From: Mesorhizobium kowhaii
Lineage (GTDB): Bacteria > Pseudomonadota > Alphaproteobacteria > Rhizobiales > Rhizobiaceae
Assembly: GCF_003253745.1 (NCBI RefSeq)
Contig: NZ_MZXV01000056.1
Location: 186,001 to 250,000 of the forward strand
DNA: 64,000 bases
Direction: 5' to 3'
Both the position numbers and the translations under genes were made by a program. The notes beneath the pieces were generated by a model. That model searched no databases, was not told the DNA's origin, and saw nothing but the letters and a program-made list of their open reading frames with translations. This document shows positions 44,378-53,119 of this stretch, in pieces; position 1 is the stretch's first letter; each line of letters starts with the position of its first letter.

Positions 44378-45705
44378 GCCGTCAGCCGCCGGCGCTGCTC
44401 GTTCATGCGCGGCGCCTTGTGGAACTTGCCGTCCTTCATGATGGCGAGGATGCGGTTCTTGTCCTGCAGGATGCGCACATCGGAGATCGGATCGCCGTCG
44501 ACCAGCAGGATGTCGGCGAGATAGCCTTCCTTGATCATGCCGAGCTCGTCGCCCATGTTCATGATCTGGCCGCCATATTTGGTGCCGGCCTGGATCGCTT
44601 CCATCGGCGAGAAGCCGAGCATCTCGACGAAGGTCTGGATATCCTTGGCGTTGGTGCCTTGCGGCGTCCAGGCAAAGCCGTAGTCACCGCCGATGCAGAC
44701 GCGGATGCCGCGCCGGTGCATCTTCTTCATCGTCTCGATGCACATTTCCAGCTCGCGCTCATATTCGAGCGACATCGGCGAACCCGGCTTGATGCCCCAT
44801 TGCTCGGCATAACGCGCGGTGTTGATCAGCCAGGCAATGCCGGGCGCGACGAAATGCTTGTCCTTGACCGCCTCGAGCATGTCGAGCGCTTCCTCGTCGG
44901 CAAAGGAGGCATGGTAGATGTTCTGGATGCCGTGGCGGACGCACTGCTTGACCGATCCGGACGAACGCGCATGCGCCGACAGCACCTTGTTGCGGCAGCG
45001 CGCCTCGGAGGCAGCCATGGCGACCTCCTCTTCCGACATCGGCGTCTCTTCGGCGCCCATGCCGGTGATGCTCTCGCCGGACAAATTGAGCTTGATGGAA
45101 TCGACGCCGTATTTGATCAGCTGGCGCACGGTGCGGCGGATTTCCTCGGGGCCGGAGACGACGATGCCGAGATTGAGGCCTTCGTGCGGAATGTGCGACG
45201 GCGCGGAATCGCCGAGGCCGCCGAGCGTGGTGATCTCCGGACCGGCCGCGAGATAACGCGGTCCCGGGAAACGGCCCTGGTTGATGAATTTCTTCGCGAC
45301 GACATCGAGACGCGGCTTGGCGGCGGCCGCACCCCGGCCGGCGGTGAAGCCGGCATCGAGCACCAGCTTGGCCATTTCCATGGTGACCAGCATGTGCTCT
45401 TCGACCTCCATCATCTGGATGGGATCGATGCCGGGCGCGTTGTTCCAGGACAGATGCAGATGCGCGTCGATCATGCCGGGCATCAGCGTCGCGCCCATGC
45501 CGTCAATGACCGTTGCGCCACCGCCGTAGGAAGACGACGAGGACGAGCCGAAGCGCGACGAGCCCTTGGTGATCTGCTTGATGCGGTTGCCCTGCACCAG
45601 CACCTCGCCGGTGTAGGGATATTCACCGGTGGCGTCGAGCACGCGCACATTGGTGAACAGCGTGCTGCTCGAACCGTTGCTGTTCCAGCTGTCGTCTGCC
45701 ATCAC
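44374..45705 (-). CDS. Metal-dependent amidohydrolase (imidazolonepropionase-like)
   Basis: A 443-residue amidohydrolase-superfamily enzyme. The metal motif is PGMIDAHLHL near residue 80, with later ligands in SAHARSSGSVKQC, NIYHASFAD and GGDYGFAWTPQG. A serine-rich insertion (SSRFGSSSSSSYGGG) lies in the N-terminal beta-sandwich. Substrate unknown; it is co-transcribed with the importer, so it probably hydrolyses the imported compound. The first two codons are both ATG. Confidence 0.87.
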   Translation of the reverse strand: MMADDSWNSNGSSSTLFTNVRVLDATGEYPYTGEVLVQGNRIKQITKGSSRFGSSSSSSYGGGATVIDGMGATLMPGMIDAHLHLSWNNAPGIDPIQMMEVEEHMLVTMEMAKLVLDAGFTAGRGAAAAKPRLDVVAKKFINQGRFPGPRYLAAGPEITTLGGLGDSAPSHIPHEGLNLGIVVSGPEEIRRTVRQLIKYGVDSIKLNLSGESITGMGAEETPMSEEEVAMAASEARCRNKVLSAHARSSGSVKQCVRHGIQNIYHASFADEEALDMLEAVKDKHFVAPGIAWLINTARYAEQWGIKPGSPMSLEYERELEMCIETMKKMHRRGIRVCIGGDYGFAWTPQGTNAKDIQTFVEMLGFSPMEAIQAGTKYGGQIMNMGDELGMIKEGYLADILLVDGDPISDVRILQDKNRILAIMKDGKFHKAPRMNEQRRRLTA

Positions 45706-45754
45706 AAGCCTCCCAACTTGCCGAGCGCGTAGTTCTACGCCCGATCAGAAATTC

Positions 45755-46534
45755 TCACCTATCAACCCGTCTCAAAAAATCGGCGAGCTTCTGGCTGCTT
45801 TCGCGCGGGCTTTCCACCGTGGCCCAGTGCCCGCACCGATCCAGTGACGAGAATACGGCGCCCTTGATCTTGTCGGCAAGCGCCTGGCCGACGCCCGCCG
45901 GATTGACCGTGTCGGCATCGCCGGTGACGAGCAGCGCCGGCGCCGAGATCCGGCGCGCATCGACCGCGATCGTCTTGGCCAGCGCCTCGCAGGTGCGGGC
46001 GTAGGATTCCGGATCCTGGCGGGTGATCGATTCCCGCACGAAGGCGACGGCTGCCGGCGAGGTTTCCCGGGCGTGCGCCGAGATCGCATTGGCGACGATC
46101 TGGTCGGCGATATCGGCGATGCCGCCCGAGCGCGCCAGCCGTGCCCGGTTGGCAAGCCCTTGCCTGGTGGCTTCAGCCGGCTCGGCCAGTGCACCGAACA
46201 GCGCCAGCGAGGCGACCAGCGAGGGCTGCGTTGCTGCAATCTGCTGGCAAACGATGGTGCCCATCGAATGGCCGACGAAATGCGCAGTAGTGACACCCAT
46301 GCCGGCCATGGCGCGGATGACGGCGTCGCTCATCAGTTCCATGGTCAGCGGCTCGATCGGGCGCGGCGAACGGCCGGAGCCCGGCAGGTCGAGCCGGATG
46401 ACACGATAGGCCGAAAGCGCCGCCATCTGCGGCTGGAACATGTTCGAGGTGCCGCCGAGGCCATGGATCATCACCACGGCAGCGCCCTCGCCGACGACTT
46501 CCGCAACGACCTGGCCAACTGTCACCGTCGTCAT
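45755..46534 (-). CDS. Alpha/beta-hydrolase (enol-lactonase-like)
   Basis: A 259-residue hydrolase. MIHGLGGTSNMFQPQ is the oxyanion loop, VGHSMGTIVCQQ holds the nucleophile, and TGDADTVNPAG and DRCGHWATVE give Asp and His. It resembles PcaD-type and carbon-carbon-bond hydrolases. Its stop lies 50 bases before the amidohydrolase start. Confidence 0.85.
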   Translation of the reverse strand: MTTVTVGQVVAEVVGEGAAVVMIHGLGGTSNMFQPQMAALSAYRVIRLDLPGSGRSPRPIEPLTMELMSDAVIRAMAGMGVTTAHFVGHSMGTIVCQQIAATQPSLVASLALFGALAEPAEATRQGLANRARLARSGGIADIADQIVANAISAHARETSPAAVAFVRESITRQDPESYARTCEALAKTIAVDARRISAPALLVTGDADTVNPAGVGQALADKIKGAVFSSLDRCGHWATVESPRESSQKLADFLRRVDR

Positions 46535-47409
46535 TGCGCATACTCCGCGAAGCGGTTTTCCAGCGTGCCGATGCCGTCGATCTCGATGCGAACGACGTCG
46601 CCGGCCTTCAAATATTTTGGCGGATCAAAGCCGATGCCGACGCCGACCGGCGTGCCGGTGGCGATGATGTCGCCGGGTTTCAGCGTGATGCCTTGCGAGA
46701 GGGTGGCGATGATGGTCGGAATGTCGAAGATGAGCAGCGATATCCGGGAATCCTGGCGCAGGTCCTCGTTGACGAAACAGCGGATGCCGGCGGTCGCCAG
46801 ATCGAGTTCATCCCTGGTCACCGCCCACGGCCCCATCGGACAGAACGTGTCCTGCGATTTGCCGATCAGCCACTGACTGTATTTGCCTTGCAGGTCGCGG
46901 GCCGTGACGTCGTTGACGATGGTGTAGCCCCAGACATGGTCGAGGGCGTCCGCTTTCGAGATGCCGCGTCCGCCCTTGCCGATGATGACGGCGAGTTCGG
47001 CCTCATAGTCGATGGCCGTCGAGACGGAGGAATCGATCAGCACGCTGGCATGATTGGCGACGACCGATTCCGGAACCTTGGAAAAGATGATCGGGTGTTT
47101 CGGGATCGCGCCGGCGCCGGCGCTGGAATCGAAGCCGCTGCGGGCGAATTCATGCGCATGCTCGTGATAGTTCTTGCCGACGCAAAAGATGTTGCGGCGC
47201 GGCCGCGGGATCGGCGCCTCGATCTCGACCTGCGCCAACGGAATCGGCGACAGGGTGCGCGGCAAGCCGGCGCCATTGCGCTCGATCAAGGCCAGGATGC
47301 CGGCCTTGGCCTGATCGACGGCAAAATCGAAAGGGGCGACGGTCTGGGCATCAAGGTCGACAAGACCCACGCGACGTTCGCCAGCGATCGAAAAAGTCGC
47401 GACCCGCAT
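46531..47409 (-). CDS. Fumarylacetoacetate hydrolase family protein
   Basis: A 292-residue FAH-fold protein. The N-terminal 70 residues form a small lead domain; GKNYHEHAHEF, DYEAELAVIIGKGGRGI and GYTIVNDVTARDLQ contain the conserved metal ligands (Glu and Asp), and TGTPVGVG is the C-terminal signature. Family members hydrolyse or decarboxylate diketo acids, often in aromatic catabolism. It is the first gene of the operon. I start at ATG 47409, with GGAGG upstream. Confidence 0.9.
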   Translation of the reverse strand: MRVATFSIAGERRVGLVDLDAQTVAPFDFAVDQAKAGILALIERNGAGLPRTLSPIPLAQVEIEAPIPRPRRNIFCVGKNYHEHAHEFARSGFDSSAGAGAIPKHPIIFSKVPESVVANHASVLIDSSVSTAIDYEAELAVIIGKGGRGISKADALDHVWGYTIVNDVTARDLQGKYSQWLIGKSQDTFCPMGPWAVTRDELDLATAGIRCFVNEDLRQDSRISLLIFDIPTIIATLSQGITLKPGDIIATGTPVGVGIGFDPPKYLKAGDVVRIEIDGIGTLENRFAEYAQ

Positions 47410-47500
47410 CCACATCCTCCCTGAACCAATACTGAGCCAATTTTTCGCTCTTTCGTTACACGCTATCGCCGATTGGTTTAGGCCGCAAGTGGAATCTGAC

Positions 47501-47513
47501 TTGGTCCTACCAA
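47501..47513. promoter_or_regulatory. FadR/GntR-type operator between divergent FAH and regulator genes
   Basis: TTGGTCCTACCAA is a perfect 5-3-5 palindrome and fits the TGGTnnnACCA pattern of FadR-subfamily regulators. It lies 92 bases upstream of the FAH-gene start and 121 bases upstream of the regulator start. Confidence 0.7.
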
Positions 47514-47633
47514 CCGCGTTCGTTGGCTGCCAATGGACTTCCGCGGGGGATGCCGGCAATCTGGCGGAATGGACGACGGCTTCGGAAGCTGATATCTATG
47601 GTTCAATACCGGATCAGATAAAAGCTGCCAGAC

Positions 47634-48305
47634 ATGCCAAAGCTCGTCGCCAACGATATCGCCACCGCCCTGAAGAAACGCATCTCGTCAGGCGAATGGA
47701 TCGAGAATGGCCGCATGCCGCCCGAGCGCGACCTGGCAAGCGAATTCGGTGTGGCGCGTAACACGGTGCGGCGCGCCGTCTCCTTCCTCGAGGATGACGG
47801 TACAGTGGTCCGCCATGTCGGGCGCGGAACGTTCCTGACCGCCACCAATCCAGGCTCGATGGCGGCGACCGTCAGCCGGATGGAAGGCACCAGCCCGGCC
47901 GACATGATGGAGATCCGGCAATTGCTCGAGCCGGCAGCGGCATCCTTCGCCGCCACCAATGCCAGCGCCACCGAACTCAACGCTGTGCGCGAGGCGCACA
48001 AGATCGCCTCGGAGTCGCAAGACATGCCGACCTTCGAGCACTGGGACGCGGAGTTTCACCACCGCATCTTCGCTTGCTCGCGCAACGACTTCCTCAAGGA
48101 GATCCACAATCTGATGCGCATCCTACGCAACCAGGCGCCATGGTTCGAAATGAAGAAGCGATCGTTTTCGGAAGAACGCCGCAGCATCTATTGCAGCGAG
48201 CACCAGATGGTTCTCGATGCGCTGTTGCGGCGCGATCCCGAGAGTGCCAGCCAGGCGATGCTGGCGCATCTGAGAACCGTCGAGCGCAATCTGCTGGGAC
48301 GGTAG
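47634..48305 (+). CDS. GntR/FadR-family transcriptional regulator
   Basis: A 223-residue regulator. The winged helix is at residues 5-70 (GRMPPERDLASEFGVARNTVRRAVSFLEDDG), followed by an all-helical FCD ligand domain with the metal-site pattern EIRQLLEPAAASFAA, DAEFHHRIF and SEHQMVLDAL. It is divergent from the FAH/hydrolase/Liv operon and most likely represses it until the organic-acid ligand arrives. Confidence 0.9.
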   Translation: MPKLVANDIATALKKRISSGEWIENGRMPPERDLASEFGVARNTVRRAVSFLEDDGTVVRHVGRGTFLTATNPGSMAATVSRMEGTSPADMMEIRQLLEPAAASFAATNASATELNAVREAHKIASESQDMPTFEHWDAEFHHRIFACSRNDFLKEIHNLMRILRNQAPWFEMKKRSFSEERRSIYCSEHQMVLDALLRRDPESASQAMLAHLRTVERNLLGR

Positions 48306-48534
48306 CAATCGGGGGCTCACGCGACGCCTCCCCGATCTGGTCCGTCACTCACCGCGCATGGTCGCCTGGATAGGTTCCGCACAGACGCTTGCCGCTCGGC
48401 CATCGGCAAGGGTCCGGCTTGCCAAATGCCGCCATGCCGCCCATACACGGCTGGGCAAACGCCCCACCCCGTTCGCGCCCCACCTGCCAGGGATACTGTC
48501 CGATGTCTGCGACGCCGTGCCCTTGGTCAAAGCC

Positions 48535-49560
48535 GTGACGGATCACGCCACACCATCGCTCGCCAGCCTGGGCTGGACGGATTTCTTCGGCGACCAGCTC
48601 GAGTCCGGCGAAGCAAATCTCGTCCCGACGCGTATCGCCACGGTCCATCGCGACCGCCTGACCGGCCTGTCTCAGGCAGGGCCAATCGATCTGACGCTGC
48701 CGGCGCAGGCGAACACCGGTGACTATGCGGTCGGCGACTGGGTGCTCGTCGACGCGCATGACCAGCTTGTGCAGCGCCGCCTGACCCGCAAGACGGTGCT
48801 GGAACGCCGCACCCAGGGCGGCAGGGTGCCGCAGCTTGCCGCGGCCAATGTCGACACGCTGTTCATCGTCACCTCATGCAATGCCGACTTCAATCCGGCC
48901 CGGCTCGAGCGCTATCTGGCGCTGGCCAACGAGGCCGGGACGACGCCGGTGATCCTGCTGACCAAAGCCGATACCGCAGCTGACGCCGAGGCATATCAGC
49001 GGGGGGCTGCCGCGCTGCAGCGTGGCTTGGCGGTCGTGACGCTGAACCCCCGCACATCAGATGCGGCATCCGCGCTCGCTGCCTGGTGCGGCGCGGGGCA
49101 GACGGTCGCGCTGGTCGGCTCCTCCGGGGTCGGCAAATCGACGCTGGTCAACACGCTGGCCGGGTCGGCACAGCACTTGCCGCAACAGACCGGAGACATC
49201 CGCGAACACGACGCCAAGGGACGCCACACCACCACGTCGCGGTCGCTGCATTCCATCGCGGGTGGTGGTTGGGTGATCGACACACCGGGAATGCGGACGC
49301 TGCAGGTCAGCGACGTCGCTTACGGCATCGACACGCTGTTTGCCGAAATCACCGAGCTCGCGCCGCTCTGCAAGTTCCGCGACTGCACCCACGTGCATGA
49401 ACCGGGCTGCGCGGTGCAGGCTGCGTTGAAGGCTGGTACGCTCGATCCGGAGCGTCTTGCCCGCTGGCGAAAACTGTCCGACGAAAACCAGAACAACACG
49501 CCGGTTCAGAGCGGACCTCGCGGAGCCAAATCCCCCGGCGGTCGCGGAAAAAGGCGTTGA
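48535..49560 (+). CDS. rsgA: Ribosome small subunit-dependent GTPase A
   Basis: A 341-residue circularly permuted GTPase for late 30S ribosome assembly. The order is OB-fold (GDYAVGDWVLVD), G4 motif LLTKAD in place of NKxD, G1 GSSGVGKST, the switch region GRHTTTSRSLH, G3 DTPGMR, then the zinc knuckle CKFRDCTHVHEPGC. The start is uncertain: the frame is open from 48358, and GTG 48517 and GTG 48535 are both possible; I use 48535 because it gives the usual length. It is not related to its neighbours. Confidence 0.85.
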   Translation: MTDHATPSLASLGWTDFFGDQLESGEANLVPTRIATVHRDRLTGLSQAGPIDLTLPAQANTGDYAVGDWVLVDAHDQLVQRRLTRKTVLERRTQGGRVPQLAAANVDTLFIVTSCNADFNPARLERYLALANEAGTTPVILLTKADTAADAEAYQRGAAALQRGLAVVTLNPRTSDAASALAAWCGAGQTVALVGSSGVGKSTLVNTLAGSAQHLPQQTGDIREHDAKGRHTTTSRSLHSIAGGGWVIDTPGMRTLQVSDVAYGIDTLFAEITELAPLCKFRDCTHVHEPGCAVQAALKAGTLDPERLARWRKLSDENQNNTPVQSGPRGAKSPGGRGKRR

Positions 49561-49585
49561 ACGACTGAGGCACGCGCCTCTGGCT

Positions 49586-50119
49586 TCAAAGCCGCGCCGT
49601 GCCGAAAACACGATCCCAGAATATGGACGTCACGCCAAAATTGGCCGTTTCGTCGACATGATGATGCAGCGCGTGGCGACGCTTGAGTGTGTAGAGATAA
49701 CTCGGATGGGAGGGGTGCCAATGATGAATCATGTGATGGATGCTGATGTACCAGAGGTACCCCAGCATCAGCCCGCAACTGACCGCGCTTGCCGTTGCAA
49801 AATCTGAAACCATCCAAACCGGGAAAAACGCGACCAGCGCATGCACCCCCAGACTGAGCCAGGTCGGCGTGCCCACCGAACTGCGCTCCTCGACATGGTG
49901 ACGATCATGCAAATCCTTGATGTAGGGAATATGGTGAAGGACGAACCGGTGCAGCAGGTATTCGGTCAGCGTCCAGAGGAAGAGACAGGCGACGACAGTG
50001 ACTATCCAGCCAGGCGCATTGTCTTCGCCGGCCTCGATCAGCCCGGCCACTGCCAGCAAGGCGATCACCAGCGGATACACCACGAAGTCGCTGTAGTAGC
50101 CAATAAGACCAAGTTGCAT
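49586..50119 (-). CDS. Fatty acid hydroxylase / sterol desaturase family protein
   Basis: A membrane di-iron hydroxylase of about 177 residues with several hydrophobic helices and the histidine clusters EYLLHRFVLHH, HDRHHVEE, HHMIHHWHP and RRHALHHHVDE. Substrate is probably a lipid. ATG 50119 is used; an upstream ATG at 50227 keeps the frame open and would add 36 residues including SKASWGVT, which may be genuine. It is divergent from the NUDIX gene. Confidence 0.82.
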   Translation of the reverse strand: MQLGLIGYYSDFVVYPLVIALLAVAGLIEAGEDNAPGWIVTVVACLFLWTLTEYLLHRFVLHHIPYIKDLHDRHHVEERSSVGTPTWLSLGVHALVAFFPVWMVSDFATASAVSCGLMLGYLWYISIHHMIHHWHPSHPSYLYTLKRRHALHHHVDETANFGVTSIFWDRVFGTARL

Positions 50120-50310
50120 CGTCACGCCCCAACTAGCCTTCGAGCCGCCAAACAAGCGATGGTGCCAGATTGCCGGACTCGCGGGTGAGGAGCAATGCAG
50201 CTGCACCTGACATAGCGTCGCAATCATCTGGCGCAAGGTCGGCACCCATGATCCGGGAGAATCGGTAGACCGCCGCCTTCGCAACCAGCTTCACAAACGG
50301 ACATTAAAAA

Positions 50311-50781
50311 ATGGCAAAACGCAGTGCGGGATTGCTGATCTACCGTCGAGGCGACGGCGATCTCAGGGTGTTGCTGGTTCATCCAGGCGGACCGTTCTGG
50401 GCGAAGAAGGACGATGGCGCGTGGTCGATACCGAAGGGCCTCGTCGACGAGAACGAGGACGAGTTGACGGCAGCGCAACGCGAGACCGAGGAAGAGCTCG
50501 GCGTCAAGGTCGATGGTCCCTTCGCGCGGCTCGGCGACTACAGGCAACCGGGCGGAAAGATCGTTATGGCATGGTCTGTCGAGGCGCGCATCGACATCGA
50601 TGTGGCTGCCATCAAGAGCAACACTTTCACCATGGAATGGCCGCCAAGGTCGGGATCCCTGAAGGAGTTCCCGGAGGTCGACAGAGCGGGCTGGTTCACC
50701 TTGCCGGAGGCCGAGGTAAAAATCCTCAAGGGGCAGCGCCCGATGCTGTCGGACTTCGCCAGGCAGCAAGACGCTGAATGA
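50311..50781 (+). CDS. NUDIX hydrolase
   Basis: A 156-residue NUDIX protein. The Nudix box runs from GLVDENEDEL through QRETEEELGV at about residues 43-65 with all catalytic glutamates. SAGLLIYRRGDGDLRVLLVHPGG is the first strand region. NUDIX enzymes cleave nucleoside diphosphate derivatives; the substrate is not evident. Confidence 0.9.
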   Translation: MAKRSAGLLIYRRGDGDLRVLLVHPGGPFWAKKDDGAWSIPKGLVDENEDELTAAQRETEEELGVKVDGPFARLGDYRQPGGKIVMAWSVEARIDIDVAAIKSNTFTMEWPPRSGSLKEFPEVDRAGWFTLPEAEVKILKGQRPMLSDFARQQDAE

Positions 50782-50800
50782 TGATCGCCGGCGGTGCGGC

Positions 50801-50883
50801 CCTTAAAGCGCGCCGCGCTTTAAGGCTTTGTCTTTATGCATGTCGTTGTCCCAAAACCGGGACCACTTTTGGGCGACATGCAT
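50801..50883. repeat. RIME-like rhizobial intergenic palindromic element
   Basis: Two palindromes lie in tandem. CCTTAAAGCG (50801-50810) pairs with CGCTTTAAGG (50816-50825). ATGCATGTCG (50836-50845) pairs with CGACATGCAT (50874-50883), with an inner CCCAAAA/TTTTGGG pair. This two-palindrome design is that of the RIME elements repeated between genes in Rhizobiales. Its last base touches the pobA stop codon, so it may also serve as a terminator for the pca operon. Confidence 0.8.
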
Positions 50884-52055
50884 TAGTAAGGCAGCCCGAC
50901 ATAGTTCTCGGCCAGCGCGGTCGACGCGGCACGCGAATGTACGAGGTAGTCGAGCTCGGCTTCCTGGATGCGCTGGCCGAAATCGCCGGTGTCGGGAAAG
51001 CGGTGCAGCATCGTCGTCATCCACCAGGAAAAGCGCACCGCCTTCCAGACGCGGGCCAGCGCCTTGCCTGAATAGGCGTCGATGCCTGCGTGCGATTTCT
51101 CGCGGTAGTAGTCGCGCAGGCCGGTAAAGAGGTAGCGCACATCGCTGGCGGCGAGGTTAAGACCCTTGGCGCCGGTCGGCGGCACGATGTGGGCGGCGTC
51201 CCCAACCAGGAACAGCCGGCCGAAACGCAGCGGCTCGGCTACGAAGGAGCGCAACGGCGCGATCGACTTCTCGAAGGATGGGCCGGTAACGACGCCTGCT
51301 GCCGTCTGCTCCGGCAAGCGGCGACGCAACTCGTCCCAGAAGCGGTCGTCGGACCACGCCTCGACGCGGTCGCCCTCGGGGCATTGCACATAGTAGCGGC
51401 TGCGGTGCGTCGAGCGCATCGAGCATAGCGCAAAACCCCGCTCGTGATTGGCGTAGACCAGTTCGTGATCGGCCGGCGGCACTTCGGCCAGCACACCGAG
51501 CCAACCGAACGGATAGTGCCGCTCGAAGGTTTTCAGCGCCCGCTCAGGCACCGATTTGCGGCTGACGCCGTGATAGCCGTCACAGCCGGCAATGAAGTCG
51601 CAGTCGATGCGATGCGTGACGCCATCCTTGTCATAGGTGGCAAAAGGCGCCTCACCGTCGAAATCGTTCAGCGTGACGTTTGCCGCCTCGTAGATCGTGG
51701 TCAGCCCTGCCGCATCGCGCTTGTCCATCAAATCATGCGTCACTTCGGTCTGGCCGTAGACGGTGACATGCTTGCCGCCAGTCAGCGCCTCAAGGTCGAT
51801 GCGGTGCAGGCGTTGGTCGAAGGCGAGCGAGATACCGGAATGCGGCAGCCCCTCGGCGTGCAGCCGCGCCGCGGCATCCGCTTCCTCCAGCAGTTCGACC
51901 GTGCCTTGTTCGAGCACACCGGCGCGCACACGGCCGAGCACATGCTCGCGGCTCGAGCGCTCGAGAATGACCGTCTCGACTCCGATCGTGCCGAGAAGCT
52001 GGCCAAGCAGCAGGCCGGAGGGTCCGGAACCGACAATGAGGATTTGCGTGCGCAT
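50883..52055 (-). CDS. pobA: 4-hydroxybenzoate 3-monooxygenase
   Basis: A 390-residue FAD enzyme that converts 4-hydroxybenzoate to protocatechuate. GSGPSGLLLGQLL binds the ADP part of FAD, CDGYHGVSRKSVP is the DG motif, and GDAAHIVPPTGAKGLNLAASD is the GD motif. Length is that of classic PobA (about 390). Its start overlaps the pcaB stop (TGATG), so it is the last gene of the pca operon. Confidence 0.93.
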   Translation of the reverse strand: MRTQILIVGSGPSGLLLGQLLGTIGVETVILERSSREHVLGRVRAGVLEQGTVELLEEADAAARLHAEGLPHSGISLAFDQRLHRIDLEALTGGKHVTVYGQTEVTHDLMDKRDAAGLTTIYEAANVTLNDFDGEAPFATYDKDGVTHRIDCDFIAGCDGYHGVSRKSVPERALKTFERHYPFGWLGVLAEVPPADHELVYANHERGFALCSMRSTHRSRYYVQCPEGDRVEAWSDDRFWDELRRRLPEQTAAGVVTGPSFEKSIAPLRSFVAEPLRFGRLFLVGDAAHIVPPTGAKGLNLAASDVRYLFTGLRDYYREKSHAGIDAYSGKALARVWKAVRFSWWMTTMLHRFPDTGDFGQRIQEAELDYLVHSRAASTALAENYVGLPY

Positions 52056-53107
52056 CAGCGCCCCAGGCTTTCGATCTGCCCGGCCAGTCCGGCGGCAAGC
52101 CGAAGCGACGCGGCTGTCGCCACCACCATCTGCGGCAGCAGCAGCCATTCCAGCGTCCAGGCGGCGCCCGACCGCTCCTGCTCATGCACCACGGCCTGAT
52201 GCATGCCGGAAAGCTGCGTGGCGTTGAAGCGGGCAAGTGCCACCAGCGCTTCGGCCTTCACCGGGTTCTGCTTGTGCGGCATGGCCGACGAGCCGCCACC
52301 GCCCGAAAGCGCGCTGTCGGTGCCGCCTTGCGCCATCAGCGCAATGTCCTGGCCGAACTTGCCGAGGCTGCCCGTCACCAGCGACAGCCAGCCGGCAAAA
52401 TCGGCGAGCGCGTCGCGCTGGCTCTGCCATTGCGGCGCATCGGCAAGGCCGAGCTTTGCCGCAAGTGCGGCGCGTACCGCCGGCCCCTTGTCATCCAACT
52501 TTTCCAGCGTGCCGGCGGCACCGCCGAATTGCACCGCCAGCAGGCGCCTCGATTGTTCCGACAGCCTCTCCTGGTGCCGTTGCAGCGGCTCCCGCCACGC
52601 CACTATGCGATCCGCCACCTTGATCGGAACCGCCGGCTGCATGCGTGTCATCCCGGTCAGCGCCCTGCCCCCAAAACGCTCTTCGAGCGAAGCGAAGCGC
52701 ATGACGGTTTCGGTCAACAGCAGGCCGAGATGTTCGACGACGGATTTGAGCCGAAGCATCAGGCCCGTATCGATGACATCCTGGCTGGTCGCGCCGAAAT
52801 GAACGGAGGCACCATGCGGTTCGCCGACCGCCGTCCTGATCTGGCGAACCAGTTCCGGCACCATGACGCCGTCCCTTGCGACGCCGGCGCGCAGCAGGGC
52901 GGTGTCAGGCCGGAACGAGGCCAGCGCCGACACGATGGCTGCTGCCGCCTCCCTTGTGATCAGTCCGTTTTCCGCTTCCACTTCGGCCAGCGCACGCTCG
53001 AACGCCAGCATCGCCTCGATTTCCGCCTCGACGGAAAAATGTCGGCTCGCTTCCTCGTCGCCGAGAAGGGCGGAGAGCAATGGATGGTCGAAGGGCGATA
53101 CGGTCAT
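52055..53107 (-). CDS. pcaB: 3-carboxy-cis,cis-muconate cycloisomerase
   Basis: A 350-residue member of the fumarase/aspartase superfamily. The signature GGSSAMPHKQNP is present, along with HFGATSQDVIDTGL. It cyclises 3-carboxymuconate to 4-carboxymuconolactone. At 350 residues it is shorter than some homologues (about 450), as usual in rhizobia. Confidence 0.92.
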   Translation of the reverse strand: MTVSPFDHPLLSALLGDEEASRHFSVEAEIEAMLAFERALAEVEAENGLITREAAAAIVSALASFRPDTALLRAGVARDGVMVPELVRQIRTAVGEPHGASVHFGATSQDVIDTGLMLRLKSVVEHLGLLLTETVMRFASLEERFGGRALTGMTRMQPAVPIKVADRIVAWREPLQRHQERLSEQSRRLLAVQFGGAAGTLEKLDDKGPAVRAALAAKLGLADAPQWQSQRDALADFAGWLSLVTGSLGKFGQDIALMAQGGTDSALSGGGGSSAMPHKQNPVKAEALVALARFNATQLSGMHQAVVHEQERSGAAWTLEWLLLPQMVVATAASLRLAAGLAGQIESLGR

Positions 53108-53119
53108 GTCGCGGCTCTC

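Noticed and set aside
48349..48759. 136-codon minus-strand frame opposite the rsgA start
   Set aside because: No domain; overlaps the conserved N-terminal region of RsgA.
50801..50883. Possible CRISPR repeats or small RNA gene
   Set aside because: Only two unlike palindromes occur, with no spacers; the pattern is that of a RIME element.
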